The translations under genes were made by a program, and so were the position numbers. A DNA stretch of 64,000 nt from Neoceratodus forsteri. Its lineage: Eukaryota > Chordata > Ceratodontiformes > Ceratodontidae. Below the pieces are notes generated by a model. It was not told where the DNA came from. It searched no databases and saw only the letters and a program-made list of their open reading frames with translations. Location: the NCBI GenBank assembly GCA_016271365.2, contig CM057456.1:886410001-886474000 (forward strand). The letters are read 5' to 3'. Shown here in pieces: positions 25,005 through 36,906 of the stretch. The stretch's first letter is position 1. Each line of letters opens with the position of its first letter.

Positions 25005-27599
25005 GACTTATTTGTGCTCCTTCGCATTAGGGGCAAAAGATGTAAGCATTTCAAGGCCTCAGGCCTGCAATCTGACTTCAATCACTATAGGGCTCAATGC
25101 AATGCCTGCAAAAAACAAATTAGACTAGCCAAAAGTAACTACTGTAAAGGGTTACTTCTTGATGCCGCAGGAGACCCTACAAAATTCTGGTCTCATGTAA
25201 AAACCTTCCTTGGCAATCAACAGTCCCACACTCCTAATGATATGATCCTGAATGGTGTTCACTACAATGATCCTGCTACCATTGCAAATTCTTTCAATCT
25301 ACATTTCGCCAACTTATCCAAATACAACTCATACTTCTCCTCCACTCCACCAATGCAAAGCTACTACAGTCCCAACCATGCAGGAGTGACCCCTCCTTTT
25401 GGTTTCAAAGCTATAACTAGGTCGCAAGTTTTGAAATTCCTAAATACTATCTCGGACACTACCAGCATTGGTTCTGACTGCATGGAACCCAGGCTCCTAA
25501 AACTCACTGCTCCTTTTAGTACCTCTCCCCTAGCTCAGATTTTTACTTTGTCTCTATGCCATAGCCAAGTCCCTGACATCTGGAAAATTGCCTGGGTTAT
25601 CCCTGTCTTTAAAAAACATGATCACAAGGACATCTCTAATTACTGGCCCATAGCGATTCTCTCAGTTCTGAGCAGAATTCTTGAAAAATTGGTTGCCTCC
25701 CAAACTACTGATTTTCATCTAAAAGATATGCTCCTCTCTGATAAACAACACGGTTTCAGCAAGGGTCATAGTACCTCCACAGCCTTACTCAAACTCACAA
25801 ATGATACTCTTTCTGCCATGGACTCTGGCCTTCCGACTGTTGCAGTCTTTACTGATTTGATGAAAGCTTTCAATCTCGTTGACCACCCCTTACTTCTCTC
25901 TATTTGCCAATCCATGGATTTCTCGCTGCCTGCCATCTGCTGGTTTAGCAATTATCTATCAAATTGGACACAAGTTGCAAAGTTTAACTCTGCCCTTTCC
26001 GACAACAACATGGTCAATACTGGAGTTCCTCGGGGCTCCATACTGGACCCCCTCCTTTTTCCATTTTTATAAACAATATCACCTATGATACTGCCAACTG
26101 CTCACCCCTCATTTATGTAGATGATCTTGTACTTTATACCAACTCTAAGAATGTACTGGATATTAATCTAAATCTCTCCTCTACCCTCACACAAATTCAG
26201 GCATGGCTATTTGAGTATAAGCTTGTCCTTAATGTGGGTCAAACACAAGTCATGCTCTTTGGTCCAGCCTTTAAGCTCAGGTCCTGCCAAATCCTGCTCA
26301 AAGTGACTGGCTCTCTTATTGGGACAGTAAAACCTTTGAAGTATCTCAGAGTTCTACTCGACGAGTCCATTGTTTTTGACCTCCACATTCAAACCATCTA
26401 TAAATCTGTTAATGCAAAACTTGGGATTGCTTACAGAACAAGCTATGCCTTAACTTCATCTTCCAGAGTGGTTATTGCATGGGGGATATACTGTTCCTCT
26501 CCCTTACTTATGGGGTTGCAACATATACTGATGTGTCTAAACCAGCCCTACGCAAATGGGATATTACCTACAATAACATCTGCTGTTATGCCTCCTCATC
26601 CCTCGGTGTAAGTACCACTGTCAGCTCTATGCAGATCTTCATTGGCTCTACCCTTCTACCCTCAGACTTCTCTCTCTCTCATGGCTCCCTGACGGTTGCT
26701 GTTATCAGATCGCAAACACCCTCATCTCTAGCCTCCTTACTGATCCCTCAATCCTCCTCCTACAGCCTTAGCTCAGTTGATCAATCCCTCCTACACGTCC
26801 CAAGATGTAAAACTTCAAAGGGTATCTGTGCTTTCTCTCACGTTGCCCCCCTGCACTGGAACTCCTTTCCCTTGCCATTCATCACTCACCAACTCGTGTT
26901 ATTTTTAAAAAGGAACTGTGAAATTTCCTAACCAAATCTGTTCCTTGTATGTGCTTTGATCCCACCTAGTCCCCCTTCTCTCTAGTCCTATCACCATGGT
27001 TCAATCCTTACCCAGATTACCAAACCTCGTGCTAATTCTTGCCTCTCTGGGTTACCCTTTTTGCTCATTCTTTGATGTTTCGACCTTACCTGAATTTATT
27101 CCCCTTTATCTCTGTGCTTATTTTCCTCTTTGGTTGCATTTACCTTATACTACTCCATTGTATGTCTCTGCATTTGATTGGTTTCCCATTTTATTTGGTA
27201 TATTCTGTATTCCCCCCACCCATTTCCATAATGCTCTTCTGTGCTTGCACCTATCATTATACTGTTGCTTAGCTGGAAATCCTCCCTTTATATTCCCCTG
27301 CGTCAAATTGCAATCCATATATCCCTATCCTATAATTAACCACAATATGCTACTCTCTGAAGTTTTATGTGATTGTATTATTCCATAGGAACTACACTGC
27401 AAAGTCATGTCAATTGTTAGCATCTCCTATTATTGTTTATTTTGTCACTGCCATCATATATAATTGTATATTCTACCTCATTTTGTATTTTTTCTGTATT
27501 GTATAATCATTGTTGTAACTTGCTGGGTCATGTCTGAAAATAGTAATTTCTGTAGCTAGTGTGCCTTACCCGGTAAACAAAAACTAAATAAATAAATAA
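25005..27599 (+). mobile_element. L2-type LINE, 5'-truncated, nested in L1-type ORF2
   Basis: The element begins in the endonuclease/RT linker and ends with the A-rich tandem tail AACTAAATAAATAAATAA. The flanking L1-type frame resumes immediately afterwards (NGSLSAP...), so the insertion is bounded on both sides. There is no obvious target duplication; the junction bases are GTGCTTAA on the left and TGGTTCC on the right. About 660 bp of 3' untranslated sequence follows the coding part. Confidence 0.85.
25014..26935 (+). pseudogene. L2-type ORF2: reverse transcriptase to C-terminus
   Basis: A long frame of 352 codons (25014-26072) covers the RT: GSDCMEPRLLKL (GxDG-like), WKIAWVIPVFKK, ISNYWPIAILSVLSRILEK, KQHGFSKGHST, AVFTDLMKAFNLVDH (where usual Jockey-group RTs have D-x-S-K-A-F-D) and TGVPRGSILDPLLF. 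After a frameshift near 26070 comes LIYVDDLVLYT: the usual YADD box has valine for alanine but keeps both aspartates. A second shift near 26480 leads to the C-terminus ending HVAPLHWNSFP (26235-26935). It would reverse-transcribe element RNA by target priming. With only two shifts and few stops it is comparatively young. Confidence 0.85.
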
Positions 27600-28985
27600 T
27601 GGTTCCCTGTCAGCACCCTTAGTACCCCACAGAGGATTAGGCAGGGCTGTCTGCTGTCCCTGCTGCTCTTCCTTGTAGCAATACAGCCAACGGCAGCCAA
27701 ATTCAAAAGGGACCCCAAAGTGGAAGGAATCACAAAAGGGTCACATACTTGCAAAGCACTGCCCTATGCAGATGATTCACTCCTCACGCTCTAATATGGA
27801 ACACTCCCCTTTAATAGCACTAACAGATACCACAGAATATGGTGTCCTCTCTGGGCAATGTTTTAACTGGTCTAATACTGAGCTGCTTTCCACAACTGCT
27901 CACAGTAGAGGGCTAGAGTGGGAGATCAAACTCTTATTTGGGCCCCAGAAGGGGTCAGATAATTGGGAATATGGATCACTCCATTAGTGAAAAACATGGT
28001 GACTAAAAATTTGAAGCTACTGATTATGGGCCTAATGGGAGAGTGTGAGTGTTGGCTCAGACTGAATCTCCTCCTCCCTAGCAAGATCACTGCCTCTAAA
28101 CTGATGGCCCTTCCCAATTTGCTTTATTGTTTAGCTAACTTGCCAATCAGCACCCCCATAAGATCTGGCAGTATATTGATAAATAGCTGGCCTCTTTCCT
28201 CTGACAAGTTAAGACACTAAGAGTCAGCAAAAAATCACTAAGGGTGCCCTTTGAGAGAGGAAGATGGACTCTCCCTTGGCTCTGCGTGTATCACTTAGCC
28301 TTTTGGACCAGACAAGCTTTATCAGGGTTAATGGAAGATAAGCACCGAGCCTCCCTTTGGGTCCAGGCTAAACAGTCAATATTTGGACCACACTCCTTGG
28401 CTCTCTATCTCTCCTCCACCCCACCAAAGGGCCCCAACACCTCAAAACCTATCAAGTTCATGAGATCAGTCTGTCTCAAGTTATTTGCAATAAATGGGTG
28501 GCACAACAACTCTTTGTGCTCCCTGGACACCCTCTGGCACAACCCAAAATAGTAAGATTAGCAGTATTGGAATGGGTGCTTGGAAGTCTATCCATAGAGG
28601 GACCAAACACCCTAAATATCAGCTGATCCAATAGAATGAGTTGCTGGCATTGGACCCCAGTCAACCTGGTCTGGAGACCTGTTGGAGGTGTGGCAAAGAC
28701 AGAGGGACCATATGCCATATATTATGGGAACCCCCTCCATACAACACTTTTGGACTTGGGTCATCCAAGTTGCCACAGCAGTGGTGAGTCAGGGGATCCT
28801 TCCCTTCTCCTCCCCTCCATTTGGATTCTAAGTGATATGGACCCCCTTAAGGGCATAGGACATAGTGCCATTTCTATGGTATACTCCATGGCAATGGAAG
28901 CCAAGAAGAGTGTGGTAGTTACCCAGATTCCTGGTGCACCTAGAGACATCTTTACTATTTTCTTATTTCTTTTCTTTTAGCCTGC
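27600..28985 (+). pseudogene. L1-type ORF2, continuation after L2 insertion
   Basis: The frame picks up at NGSLSAP, then (frameshifted) GCLLSLLLFLVAIQP and ALPYADDSLLTL (about 27757), the YADD box with catalytic aspartates. The distal part shows CWRCGKDRGTICHILW (about 28674-28725), the C-x-x-C...H zinc-knuckle block of L1/Tx1 ORF2, and ends near 28978. It is continuous with 24243-25004 once the L2-type insert is discounted. Frameshifts near 27640 and 27780 and later stops make it inactive. Confidence 0.8.
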
Positions 28986-30475
28986 TGCAGGTAGGTTGGC
29001 CACCTACATAGGTATTCTCCCATCTCACTATCCTTAAATCTCATCTTTATATATCCCTCTCTGTCTCTGGAAGGTGCCAAGGTGCATCGGTGCTAAAGTG
29101 CATTAGTGTTAAAGTGCATGGTGCCATGAAGTAATAAATATGTGCATATTAAATAATGCTATGAAAAAGAGTGCAGATGTACATTCAGATTCTGAAGCTA
29201 GTTGTAAATAAAGGTCCCCAGAATTTCCCCCTTCATGGAAGTATGGTTACAAATGTAGGGGAGTGACTGGTTATTCCCTTTTCTTTTGTACCAGCTGCTT
29301 TGCCCTTAAAATAGGCTACTATTATAAAATAAATGTGCAAAGGTGTAAAACAGTGGCTTAAAATGTTAAACTAGGCATCTGCTGTAATAGCACCCATTGC
29401 TTTAAGAAATATAGTTCCGCTTGCAAAGCCAGTGACCCAGGTTCGGAAACAGACCCGGGACATTAGAGGGCCAGCTGGGGGGAGAAGGATGGAGCATCCC
29501 AAGGACTGTTCTCCTTCTCCGGGGGAGGGAGAGGAGTTGACAGATGCTTGACGGACCCCTGGCGAAGGCCAGCGGTACCACAGCAAATGGCAACAGAAAG
29601 TAGTTCGAAGGGCGGAGTGGACGCTGGCCATCATTGTACATCCCTGCCCCTGCATACAGGGGAGAAAACCACTGCTGCCTGCAACCTGGATGAAGTCTGC
29701 CCCTCCACTCCGATGAACTCCCAGGCTGGCTCCCTAACCTATCCCGACATTGTAGCACTTAGGCCTGGGTGCTCAACCCCACCCTGGGGGGTAAGCCAGG
29801 AGGTATCAGGGAGTCGTGGCTAATGTGGGAGTGGGGGTGGAGGGGGCCATGACCAAGGCTGAGGTTACGGTGGCAGGTAGCAACATAAAGCATAATAAAA
29901 ATTAAAAAAAAGTAAGAATTCAGCCTGCTTGTTGGCTGGCAGTTTAAATAAAGAAATGTGCTTTTCAGCTGAAACTATTGTTTGAGACTACAGGCAAAGG
30001 TCAAAAGACTCCTAAAATAAACGAGCATAAGCAGGGAGCTGCTTCACTTTCTCATATTTATTGTTAGAAGCTGTTCCAGCTGTAAATAAAAAAATAAAAC
30101 ATTTTAAAATACAAAGGCACATGACCGGAGCTAAGCTGCCTTCTATAAGTATCCCGCTGACAGAAATACAGGTGTTGAGGGGCTTTTCTGCTATACAACT
30201 GTATAAATATAACATTAAGTGACTGGTTAACCTACAAAATGGTGGAATTGCTCCCACACTTACCTGAATGAAGCAAGGCCAAGAATGCATCCTCCTTTAG
30301 GAGTCAGCGGCCTCAATATGAGATTTACTTCTAGGAGAACATACTGGCAATCACAGCAAAGTGGGAGGAGATAAACCTCATTAACTGCCACTTAGGTATT
30401 CAAGACCTAAAACACTGAAATAAACTCATGTATAAAGGAAGTGTTTATGATGTTGTATTCATCAACTGTTATGTT
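28986..30475. other. L1 3' region and unassigned sequence
   Basis: The first few hundred bases are probably the 3' untranslated region of the preceding L1-type element. Positions 29395-29860 are GC-richer than the surroundings and open on both strands (118 codons minus, 91 plus), but I recognise no domain. A-rich runs at 29893-29911 and 30088-30106 may be retroposon tails. Confidence 0.35.
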
Positions 30476-30844
30476 TGTGGGAAGAGTGTCAATCTGATCC
30501 ATACCACTTGTATTAGTGAAGGAATTCACCTGCATTAGAAGAAGGGCGGATCAGGTGACCTATACTCACAGTATAAAGAGCCCTCCTGTGCTGTAGTTCC
30601 TCAGATCAGCCTTGGAAGCTGTACCAGGAGAAAGTGTACCTGGCTCAGCAGTTCACAGACATAGGTGGATCCCAGCTAAAGGGTGATCCACTCTGTGGTC
30701 AGTACTACAGGGGATAGCACTGAAGCTCTAGATGTGCTCAATTTTTTTTATTTTAGTTTATTATTTGTATTGTGAGTTAAAATAAAATTCACATACCTGT
30801 GTGTTTCAAAGCCTACATCATTGCCTGTGTTATTCATTCCCACA
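30476..30844 (+). mobile_element. Candidate solo LTR
   Basis: The segment starts TGTGGGAA and ends TTCCCACA, a perfect 8-bp terminal inverted repeat with TG...CA ends as in LTRs. Inside, in the right order, are a TATA-like box (GTATAAAGAG, 30571-30580) and a polyadenylation signal (AATAAA, 30781), followed about 55 bp later by the end. No second copy, primer-binding site or flanking duplication was found, so this would be a solo LTR with eroded flanks. Family unknown. Confidence 0.45.
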
Positions 30845-31750
30845 TCCATTCACAAAGAGGTAATTGCTTATAAAATGGAAACAATCTGCAAACTCCTACA
30901 GTAGGGAAATGGTTGACAGAGGTCACTTAAGTTTCCTCTTACTTGAGGATGTCCTTTCAGGAGAGAGGGAAGGGAGGGAAATTCAAAGCCACATGGAGCC
31001 CATGACTATGCTATATAAATGCTCTACTGAGACACCAATAAGGACCGACTGTATACTATCAACCTTGCCATTCTGATAACCTTCTCAACTGCCTGCATCC
31101 CCTATCACTCCCACCCCCATGCCCCATTAAAGATCTTGGTTGGACATGTATGAGGGAACTGGTTAATTGTTCAATTTCCACTCCATGCAGGTGCTGACTA
31201 CTATATTGGGTCTATGAACATGTACATGCTAGATGAAGAGAACACACAGGCAACAGGCATTTATAATCCACAGCTTTATTAGTAACAACTTATACTGTAT
31301 GTTTTTATGTTCTATTTATGCTCTACTTCTCATATTGTCTTTGGCATTTCTTATAAATGAATACTAGGCTGTTTAAGTTTTCAACCCTGGCTAGAGCTAA
31401 AAGAGGTTGTCCTACAGTGCCAAGGCATAGAGCGATTAGGGCATTGTTGTATATAAAAAGGTTAGATAGTTTACTTTATTTAGACAGTTACAGTCCTGTT
31501 TCTTCTCTCTTGCTAAATTTGCAGCCATGAATAAAGACTGATACTTCCAGATATTTTGCAATATTTTTAAAGAGATTCTCTCTGGTGGCACACAGTGGTA
31601 CTGCAGGAAGTCAGGAGACTTCTGTGGAAATACAACAGAAATTTCAGGAAATATCTGACCATGTCTTTGGCTGCAATCTACTGTTCTGTAGTAGACAGTG
31701 CTTAAATTGAATTGTGAATTTTTAAATTTGCTAAAGTTACAATGCTCAGA
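30845..31750. other. No recognisable gene
   Basis: I saw no domain, RNA gene or long inverted repeat here. Confidence 0.45.
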
Positions 31751-31829
31751 TTATTACATAGAAACATAGAATCTGTTGGCAGATAAGGACCATACAGCCC
31801 GCCTAGTCTGCCCATTTCCCTACTCAGTG

Positions 31830-33511
31830 CTGCAGCCTCAGATCCTATTTGATCTGCAGCTCTCCTGCTCTGCACATCTCCATGGTATGCCCCTATGTCT
31901 ATCCCATGCACTCGTGAACCCCCAAATTGTTTTCACCCCCACCACTTCTTCTGGAAGGCTGTTGTACAACTCCACCACCCTTTCAGTGAACAAGTACTTT
32001 CTAACATTACCCCTGAGCCTTCCACCCTTCAGCCTCATATCATGCCCTCTTATTCTTGTGCAGTTTTCTCTGAACTATGCTTTCCACCTGTATCCTGTTT
32101 ATTCCCCTAAGGTACTTGAAAGTCTCTATCATATCTCCCCTCTCCCTTCTTTCCTCCAGTGAATAGATATTAAGGCCCTTAAGCCTTTCCTCATAGGGCT
32201 TCTGGTGCAGTTCATGTACCATCTTCATTGCCCTTCTCTGGATTGCCTCTATTTTGTCAGTGTCCTTCCAGAGATGTGGTCTCCAGAACTGGACACAGTA
32301 CTCCAGCTGAGGCCTCACCAGTGACCTGTACAGTGGCATCACCACCTCTTTCATTCTGCTTCTTATGCCCTCCCTATGCACCCCAACATTCTGTTTGCTC
32401 TTCCCACCACCTTTTCACACTGTTTGGTCACCTTCAGGTCATCAGATATGATAACCCCCAGGTCTCTCTCTTCTGACTTGTGGTGGCCAGAATTTCCCCA
32501 CCCATCCTGTACTCCTCCTTTGGATTCCTGTGACCCTGGTGCACGATCTTGCACTTTTTAGCATTGAAACTCAACTGCCAGACACCCTACCACTCCTCTA
32601 ATAGGCTTAGGCCCTTTCTCATTTTTTCCACCCCCTCCGGTGTGTCCACTCTGTTGCAAATCTTGGTGTCATCTGCGAAGAGGCACACCTTTCCCTCAAG
32701 ACGCTCTGCAATGTCACTAATGAAGACATTGAATAAGACTGGCCCCAGCACCGACCTCTGTGACACCCTGCTGGTCACCTCCCTCTCCTCAGATTTCATG
32801 CCATTTACCACCATCCTCTGAGTCCTGTCCCTTAGCCAGTTCCCAACCCTCTTTACCACCATGGGACCCACTCCCAGGCTCCCTAATTTATTTAGCAATC
32901 TCCTGTGTGGGACGGTGTCGAATGCCTTGCTGAAATCCAGGTATGCCGCATTCACTGCCCCTCCCTCATCTAACACCCTGGTTACCCTGTCAAAGAAATC
33001 TATAAGATTCATCTGACAGGACCTTCCTGCTGAGAATCCATGCTGCCTTGGATCCTGTGACCCGCTATCCTCCAGAAACTTCCCAATCCTCTCCTTAAGT
33101 AAGGATTCCATTAGTTTCCCCACTACTGAGGTCAGGCTTACACGCCTGTAATTGCCTGCCTCCTTTCTGCTCCCACTCTTGTGGAGAAGGACCACATCTG
33201 CCCTCCTCCAGTCCTCAGGTACCTCACCCATCTCTAGTGATGCACTGCAAAGGTTAGCCAGTGGTTCCGCCAGCACTTCCCTGAGTTCCTTTAGTACTCT
33301 GGGGTGGATCCTATCTGGTCCCATTGCCGTATCTGCTTTTATTCTCCCTGAGTTCTTCTAGGACTCTTTCCACTGTGAATGGGCTGGTTTCTACCTCCCT
33401 CCCCTGAATACCTCTCTTAATGAGTTTTGGTCCCTCACCCTCCCCTTCCCTGCTGAGTACTGAGCAAAAGTACTTGTTCAGTATCTCAGCCTTTTGTAGG
33501 TTATCCTCCAA
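31830..33511 (-). pseudogene. CR1 ORF2 reverse transcriptase and C-terminus
   Basis: The frame from 33511 covers the linker (LNKYFCSVLSREGEGE). After a frameshift the frame 33324-32587 covers the RT for 245 codons: GPDRIHPRVLKEL, DVVLLHKSGSRKEAGNYR, SVVGKLMESLLKERI, RQHGFSAGRSCQ, AAYLDFSKAFDTVPH, SVLGPVLFNVFISD and CLFADDTKICN with both catalytic aspartates. One departure is GVPQGSVLGP reading RVSQRSVLGP. Later frames carry LVRPQLEYCVQFWRP, KIEAIQRRAMKMV, ERGDMIETFKYLRGIN and the end RNVRKYLFTERVVELYNSLP-like block. Motif order and spacing are typical CR1. Confidence 0.9.
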
Positions 33512-33775
33512 CCTTTCTCCTCCTTCCTTCTTCAGCCTAAAGATCCCATTTCTGGTCTTTTTCCTCTCACTAATGTATCTGAAGAAGGACTTGTCACCTT
33601 TCTTAATAACCTGGGCTATACCTTCCTATGTCTGTGCTGTAGCCCTTCTAATTATTTTCCCAGCTTCTCTCTGCTTTTCCAGATATTGTTCTCTGTCCTC
33701 ATCTTTTTGTGTTTCCTTGTATCTTCTAAAGGCTCTTTTCTTTTCTCTTACTTTCTCTGCCACTACCTTTGAGAA

Positions 33776-34660
33776 TCATAATGGCCTTTTCTTTCTTTTA
33801 CTCTTGCTATGCAATTTGACACAGTGACCTGTTACTTCTGTTATGACTCTCTTGAGCCTAGACCACTGTTTTTCCACATCTCCACCTGTACCTTCCACTG
33901 ACAGGGCTCTTTTGAGATTTCTACACATCTCCTTAAAGTTAGCCTTCCTGAAATCCTGGACCTTTATCCTTGTATGGCTTGCCTCCTCCACTGTGGTTAC
34001 CTTAAACCATATGGTCCTGTGGTCATTGGTAGCAAGGGGAATGCCCACCTCCACATCTGTGATCCTGTCCCTGTTGGTCAGGACCAAATCCAGGATAGCC
34101 TCCTCGCGGGTTGGTTCTGCTACAAGTTGTCTTAAGTTTGCCCCATTCAGGGCAGTCATGAAGTCCCTGCCCCTTGTGGTACTTACAGTCTGAGTGCTCC
34201 AATCTAGCTTGGGCAGGTTGAAATCACCCATTAGTAGCAGTTCCCCTTTGGCTGCCATTTTGTGGGTGGTTTCCACAAGGGCTTCATCTGATTCCTCCCA
34301 CTGTGCCGGAGACCTGTAAATCACTCCAGTGCGGATGACTGTCCTTTTTCCCACCTCCAGGGTGACCCACAGTGCCTCTGCTCCTTCTTGTAACCCTTGA
34401 TCAAGCCTCTGTTGCTTTAATCCCCTCCTTCACATACATAGCTACCCCCCTCCCCTTCTCCCTTCCCTATCCTTCCTAAAAAGTGTGTATCCTGGTATGG
34501 CTATATCCTAGTTATGGTTCCCTGTGTATCATGTTACTGTAATAGCTACTATGTCCAGGTTTGTGTCTTGCATTAATGCCATTAGGTCTGGGATTTTGTT
34601 CCCCAAACTGCAGGCATTTGTGCACATTACTTTCCAGCTAGCGTGCCTACCCTCCATTTC
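33776..34660 (-). pseudogene. CR1 ORF2 endonuclease domain
   Basis: The N-terminal block NACSLGNKIPDLMAL and DIVAITVT (E-T-W degraded) lie at 34530-34640. The frame from 34354 to 33776 is open for 192 codons with GVIYRSP, LLLMGDFNLPKLDW (GDFN block), LDLVLTNRDRI and ATNDHRTIWF; the catalytic SDH reads NDH, retaining D and H. The domain cuts target DNA to prime reverse transcription. A gap of about 170 bp between the two frames contains frameshifts. Confidence 0.85.
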
Positions 34661-34839
34661 CCTTTTTTCGGCCCTGTGATATTTCTGTGTTCCATCTTCT
34701 GTCCTGCCCACAACTGTATCTAATCTATTTATCGGGGTTGATAGTGACCTTGTACTAATTGGATTCTTCCTCATTTTAGATATGTTATGTGGGGGAGGGA
34801 TACATTTATCCCCCTGACTGCTTTTGCCTCCCCCCCCGG

Positions 34840-35757
34840 CTAGTTTAAATGCTTGTGGAGGAAGCATTTGTACTTTTCAGTGAGGATACCTTTGCCCCAC
34901 CTGGATAAATGTAGGCTGTGTGGTGAATACAGTCCTTCATCCCTCCAGGTGAGATCCCAGTCCCCAATGAAGCCATACCCTTCCTCTCTGCACCATTTCT
35001 TCAGCCATGTTTTGAATTCCATGGTGCGGATGTCTCGACTCTCCCCTTGCCATGGACAGGCAGAACCTCCGAGATGGCAACAGAGTGCGCTACTTGCCCA
35101 AGACACCACCCCAGTTCCCTAAATTCCTCCTGCACTTTTCCTACGTCTGTCCCCTCACCTGGCAGGTCATTTGTTCCCATGTGGATAATGACATCCAGCT
35201 CCCCCCCTCCTTATCACTGCCCTGTCGATCCTCAGGATCCACCTGCCCTCCCTCTGAACAGTGCCACCAGGCAGGCACACCACCTCCCCCTGTTGCTGCC
35301 AACTCCTAGCTCTATCCCTCCAACGATGGAATCTCCGAACAGGATTTGCTTCCTGCTCCTGTGCATTCTCCTTCCCTTTGCCCTCGGGGCTCCATCATGG
35401 ATGACCCACTCATGCCCCTTAGTGTCCACTTCTGGAGACGCAGTGCAATCGTCCTGCTCTGCCAAGATGGCGTAAGAGTTTTGAAGTGGCACTGGCTGGG
35501 GGATGTGCCTCCGACCCACCTCCCTCACCTTCCCTGAGCCCACCGTAGTCCATCCATCCCTCCTTACTGGCAACCTCTGAGGTAGTGTTGGCAGACGTGG
35601 TGGTCCCTGTGTGGGGGGGAAGGTTACCCGGATCTTTGCTAACTCTGCTCAGAGTCCTGCAACCTCTGCCCTCAACAGAGAGAGGTGCCTGCAGATAGGG
35701 CAGCACCACAGTGCCCAGAAGGTCCTCCTGAACATCGCTGCCCCACAACCACTGCAT
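34840..35757 (-). pseudogene. CR1 ORF1 with SGNH esterase domain, frameshifted
   Basis: The N-terminal frame (35757-35419) is a hydrophilic region without a confident zinc finger. The frame from 35573 to 35232 carries NSYAILAEQD and then the esterase serine block ILFGDSIVGGIE (GDS intact). The frame from 35109 to 34840 carries the distal block GFIGDWDLTW, GLYSPHSLHLSRWGK, equivalent to the catalytic D-x-x-H end of this esterase fold (DGLHL in relatives; here SPHSLHL). A frameshift in the unread stretch near 35200 separates them. ORF1 binds element RNA; the esterase is characteristic of CR1/L3 elements. Confidence 0.75.
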
Positions 35758-36059
35758 TGCACGATGTCCATCATTTCTCTTAGCCTATCCTTTCCCTTAC
35801 TTGTCTGCCCCCTTTTTTGTTTCCTTCTTATTCTCTGTTTACTTTACAGCTATATACTGTCATTGATCATTAGTGGTATACTGTATCAAGGTATGTAGAT
35901 TTACATCAGGGTGTGGTATGTGGCTGTGTTGTGTACTGAAATATGATGGCTAACAGTATGTGTATGTAGTCAGGCTGGTATCCTATGATGTCAAAGGCTA
36001 TGATCATAAAGGAAGTGATGTTCTAGGGTGGGTGGGTGTGGGGAGGCTGAGTTGGGCCC

Positions 36060-36900
36060 CTCCGGACCACCAGAAACAATCAGCTGCAACAGCAAAAAAC
36101 AAAACAAAACAGAAACAATCAGCTGTACCAGCAACCCCTCCAAGTAGGTACCTTTCCAAAAGAAGTCAAAAAGCAACCTGCTACCAAGTGAAATCAACAA
36201 TAAGCAGCAAAAGAAGCAATAAAATCAGCAATGAGCAGTTACTTCCCGGAAATTAAACTGATTCTTTCCCCTTCTAGCCTCTGATGAGAAGCCAAATAGC
36301 AATCTGCTGCCACTGATCTGATAGCTCTGCCTCCAGTTATCAAATAGCTAAGGCCCCAGGCCAGACAATTAGCACCTCTCCCCCAAACTACAGGGCTAGA
36401 CAAAAAACAGTTCCTGCACTATAATGTTAATGGAGTAAAAAAAAGGCAAACAAGAAAAGCACAACAGTGGCCCAAGTGAAATCAGCAAAAAGCAGTAAAA
36501 GAAGAAATAAAATCATCAATGAGCAGGTGCTGCACTGAAATAAATCTGATTACTACCTCTGGACCACCAGAAACAATCAGCTACACAAGTAAACGTCCCC
36601 AGAAACAATCAGCTGCTCCAGCAAAAAAAACCAAGCAGGCACAGTGAAGCCCACCAGGATGAAGCCCAACTCTGCAGAATTTTGCAGTCGAGTTACTACA
36701 GCACACATTGCAATTTCAGTGGGAGTTAATCCCTTTTGTCATGCAGGAAACCTGGGACACTGCACTTCATCCTGACGGGCTTCACCGTACCTGTCCAAAA
36801 CAAGCCAAAAAGCAACCTGCTACCAGGTGAAATCAACAATAAACAGCAAAAGAAGGAATAAAATCAGCAATGAGCAGTTACTTCCCTAGTTATCCAGTGT
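36060..36900. repeat. Dispersed direct repeats (CAGAAACAATCAGCTG / AAGCAACCTGC units)
   Basis: The block 36150-36247 (AAAAAGCAACCTGCTACCA, AAATCAACAATAA, then AAATCAGCAATGAGCAGTTA) recurs at 36790-36890 with few changes and more weakly at 36478-36540. CAGAAACAATCAGCTG occurs at about 36068, 36110, 36568 and 36600. Copies are in the same orientation, suggesting local segmental duplication within an unnamed repeat. Confidence 0.6.
36640..36792. repeat. Diverged palindromic MITE, relative of 37865-38146
   Basis: The left end CAGTGAAGCCCACCAGGATG matches the right end in reverse complement (CATCCTGACGGGCTTCACCG). Internal words CTCTGCAG, ATTTTGCAG, TTTTGTCATGCAGGAAA are shared with the better-preserved copy 1.2 kb downstream. 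It lacks much of the second arm. Confidence 0.6.
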
Positions 36901-36906
36901 CATTCC

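Larger units (their letters stand above)
31754..35765 (-). mobile_element. CR1 LINE, near full length, minus strand
   Basis: Reading from 35757 down, the order is ORF1 (with GDSL-type esterase), endonuclease, RT, C-terminus and the CR1 3' tail, whose complement ends TATGTTTCTATG at about 31755-31770. Each domain is long but they lie in several frames. The GTCCTTATCTGCC word in the 3' region is shared with the plus-strand CR1 tails at 20862 and 61495, showing one related CR1 family. Confidence 0.9.

Noticed and set aside
26996..27388. 130-codon hydrophobic frame as a membrane protein
   Set aside because: Falls in the pyrimidine-rich 3' untranslated region of the L2-type LINE; hydrophobicity follows from T/C-rich composition.
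29395..29860. GC-richer block as a CpG island or first exon
   Set aside because: Contains few CpGs relative to its GC content by eye, no splice or coding signals recognisable, and lies among TE remnants.
33843..35475. Plus-strand frames of 85-142 codons opposite the minus-strand CR1
   Set aside because: They are antisense shadows of CR1 ORF1 and endonuclease; the conserved motifs are on the minus strand.
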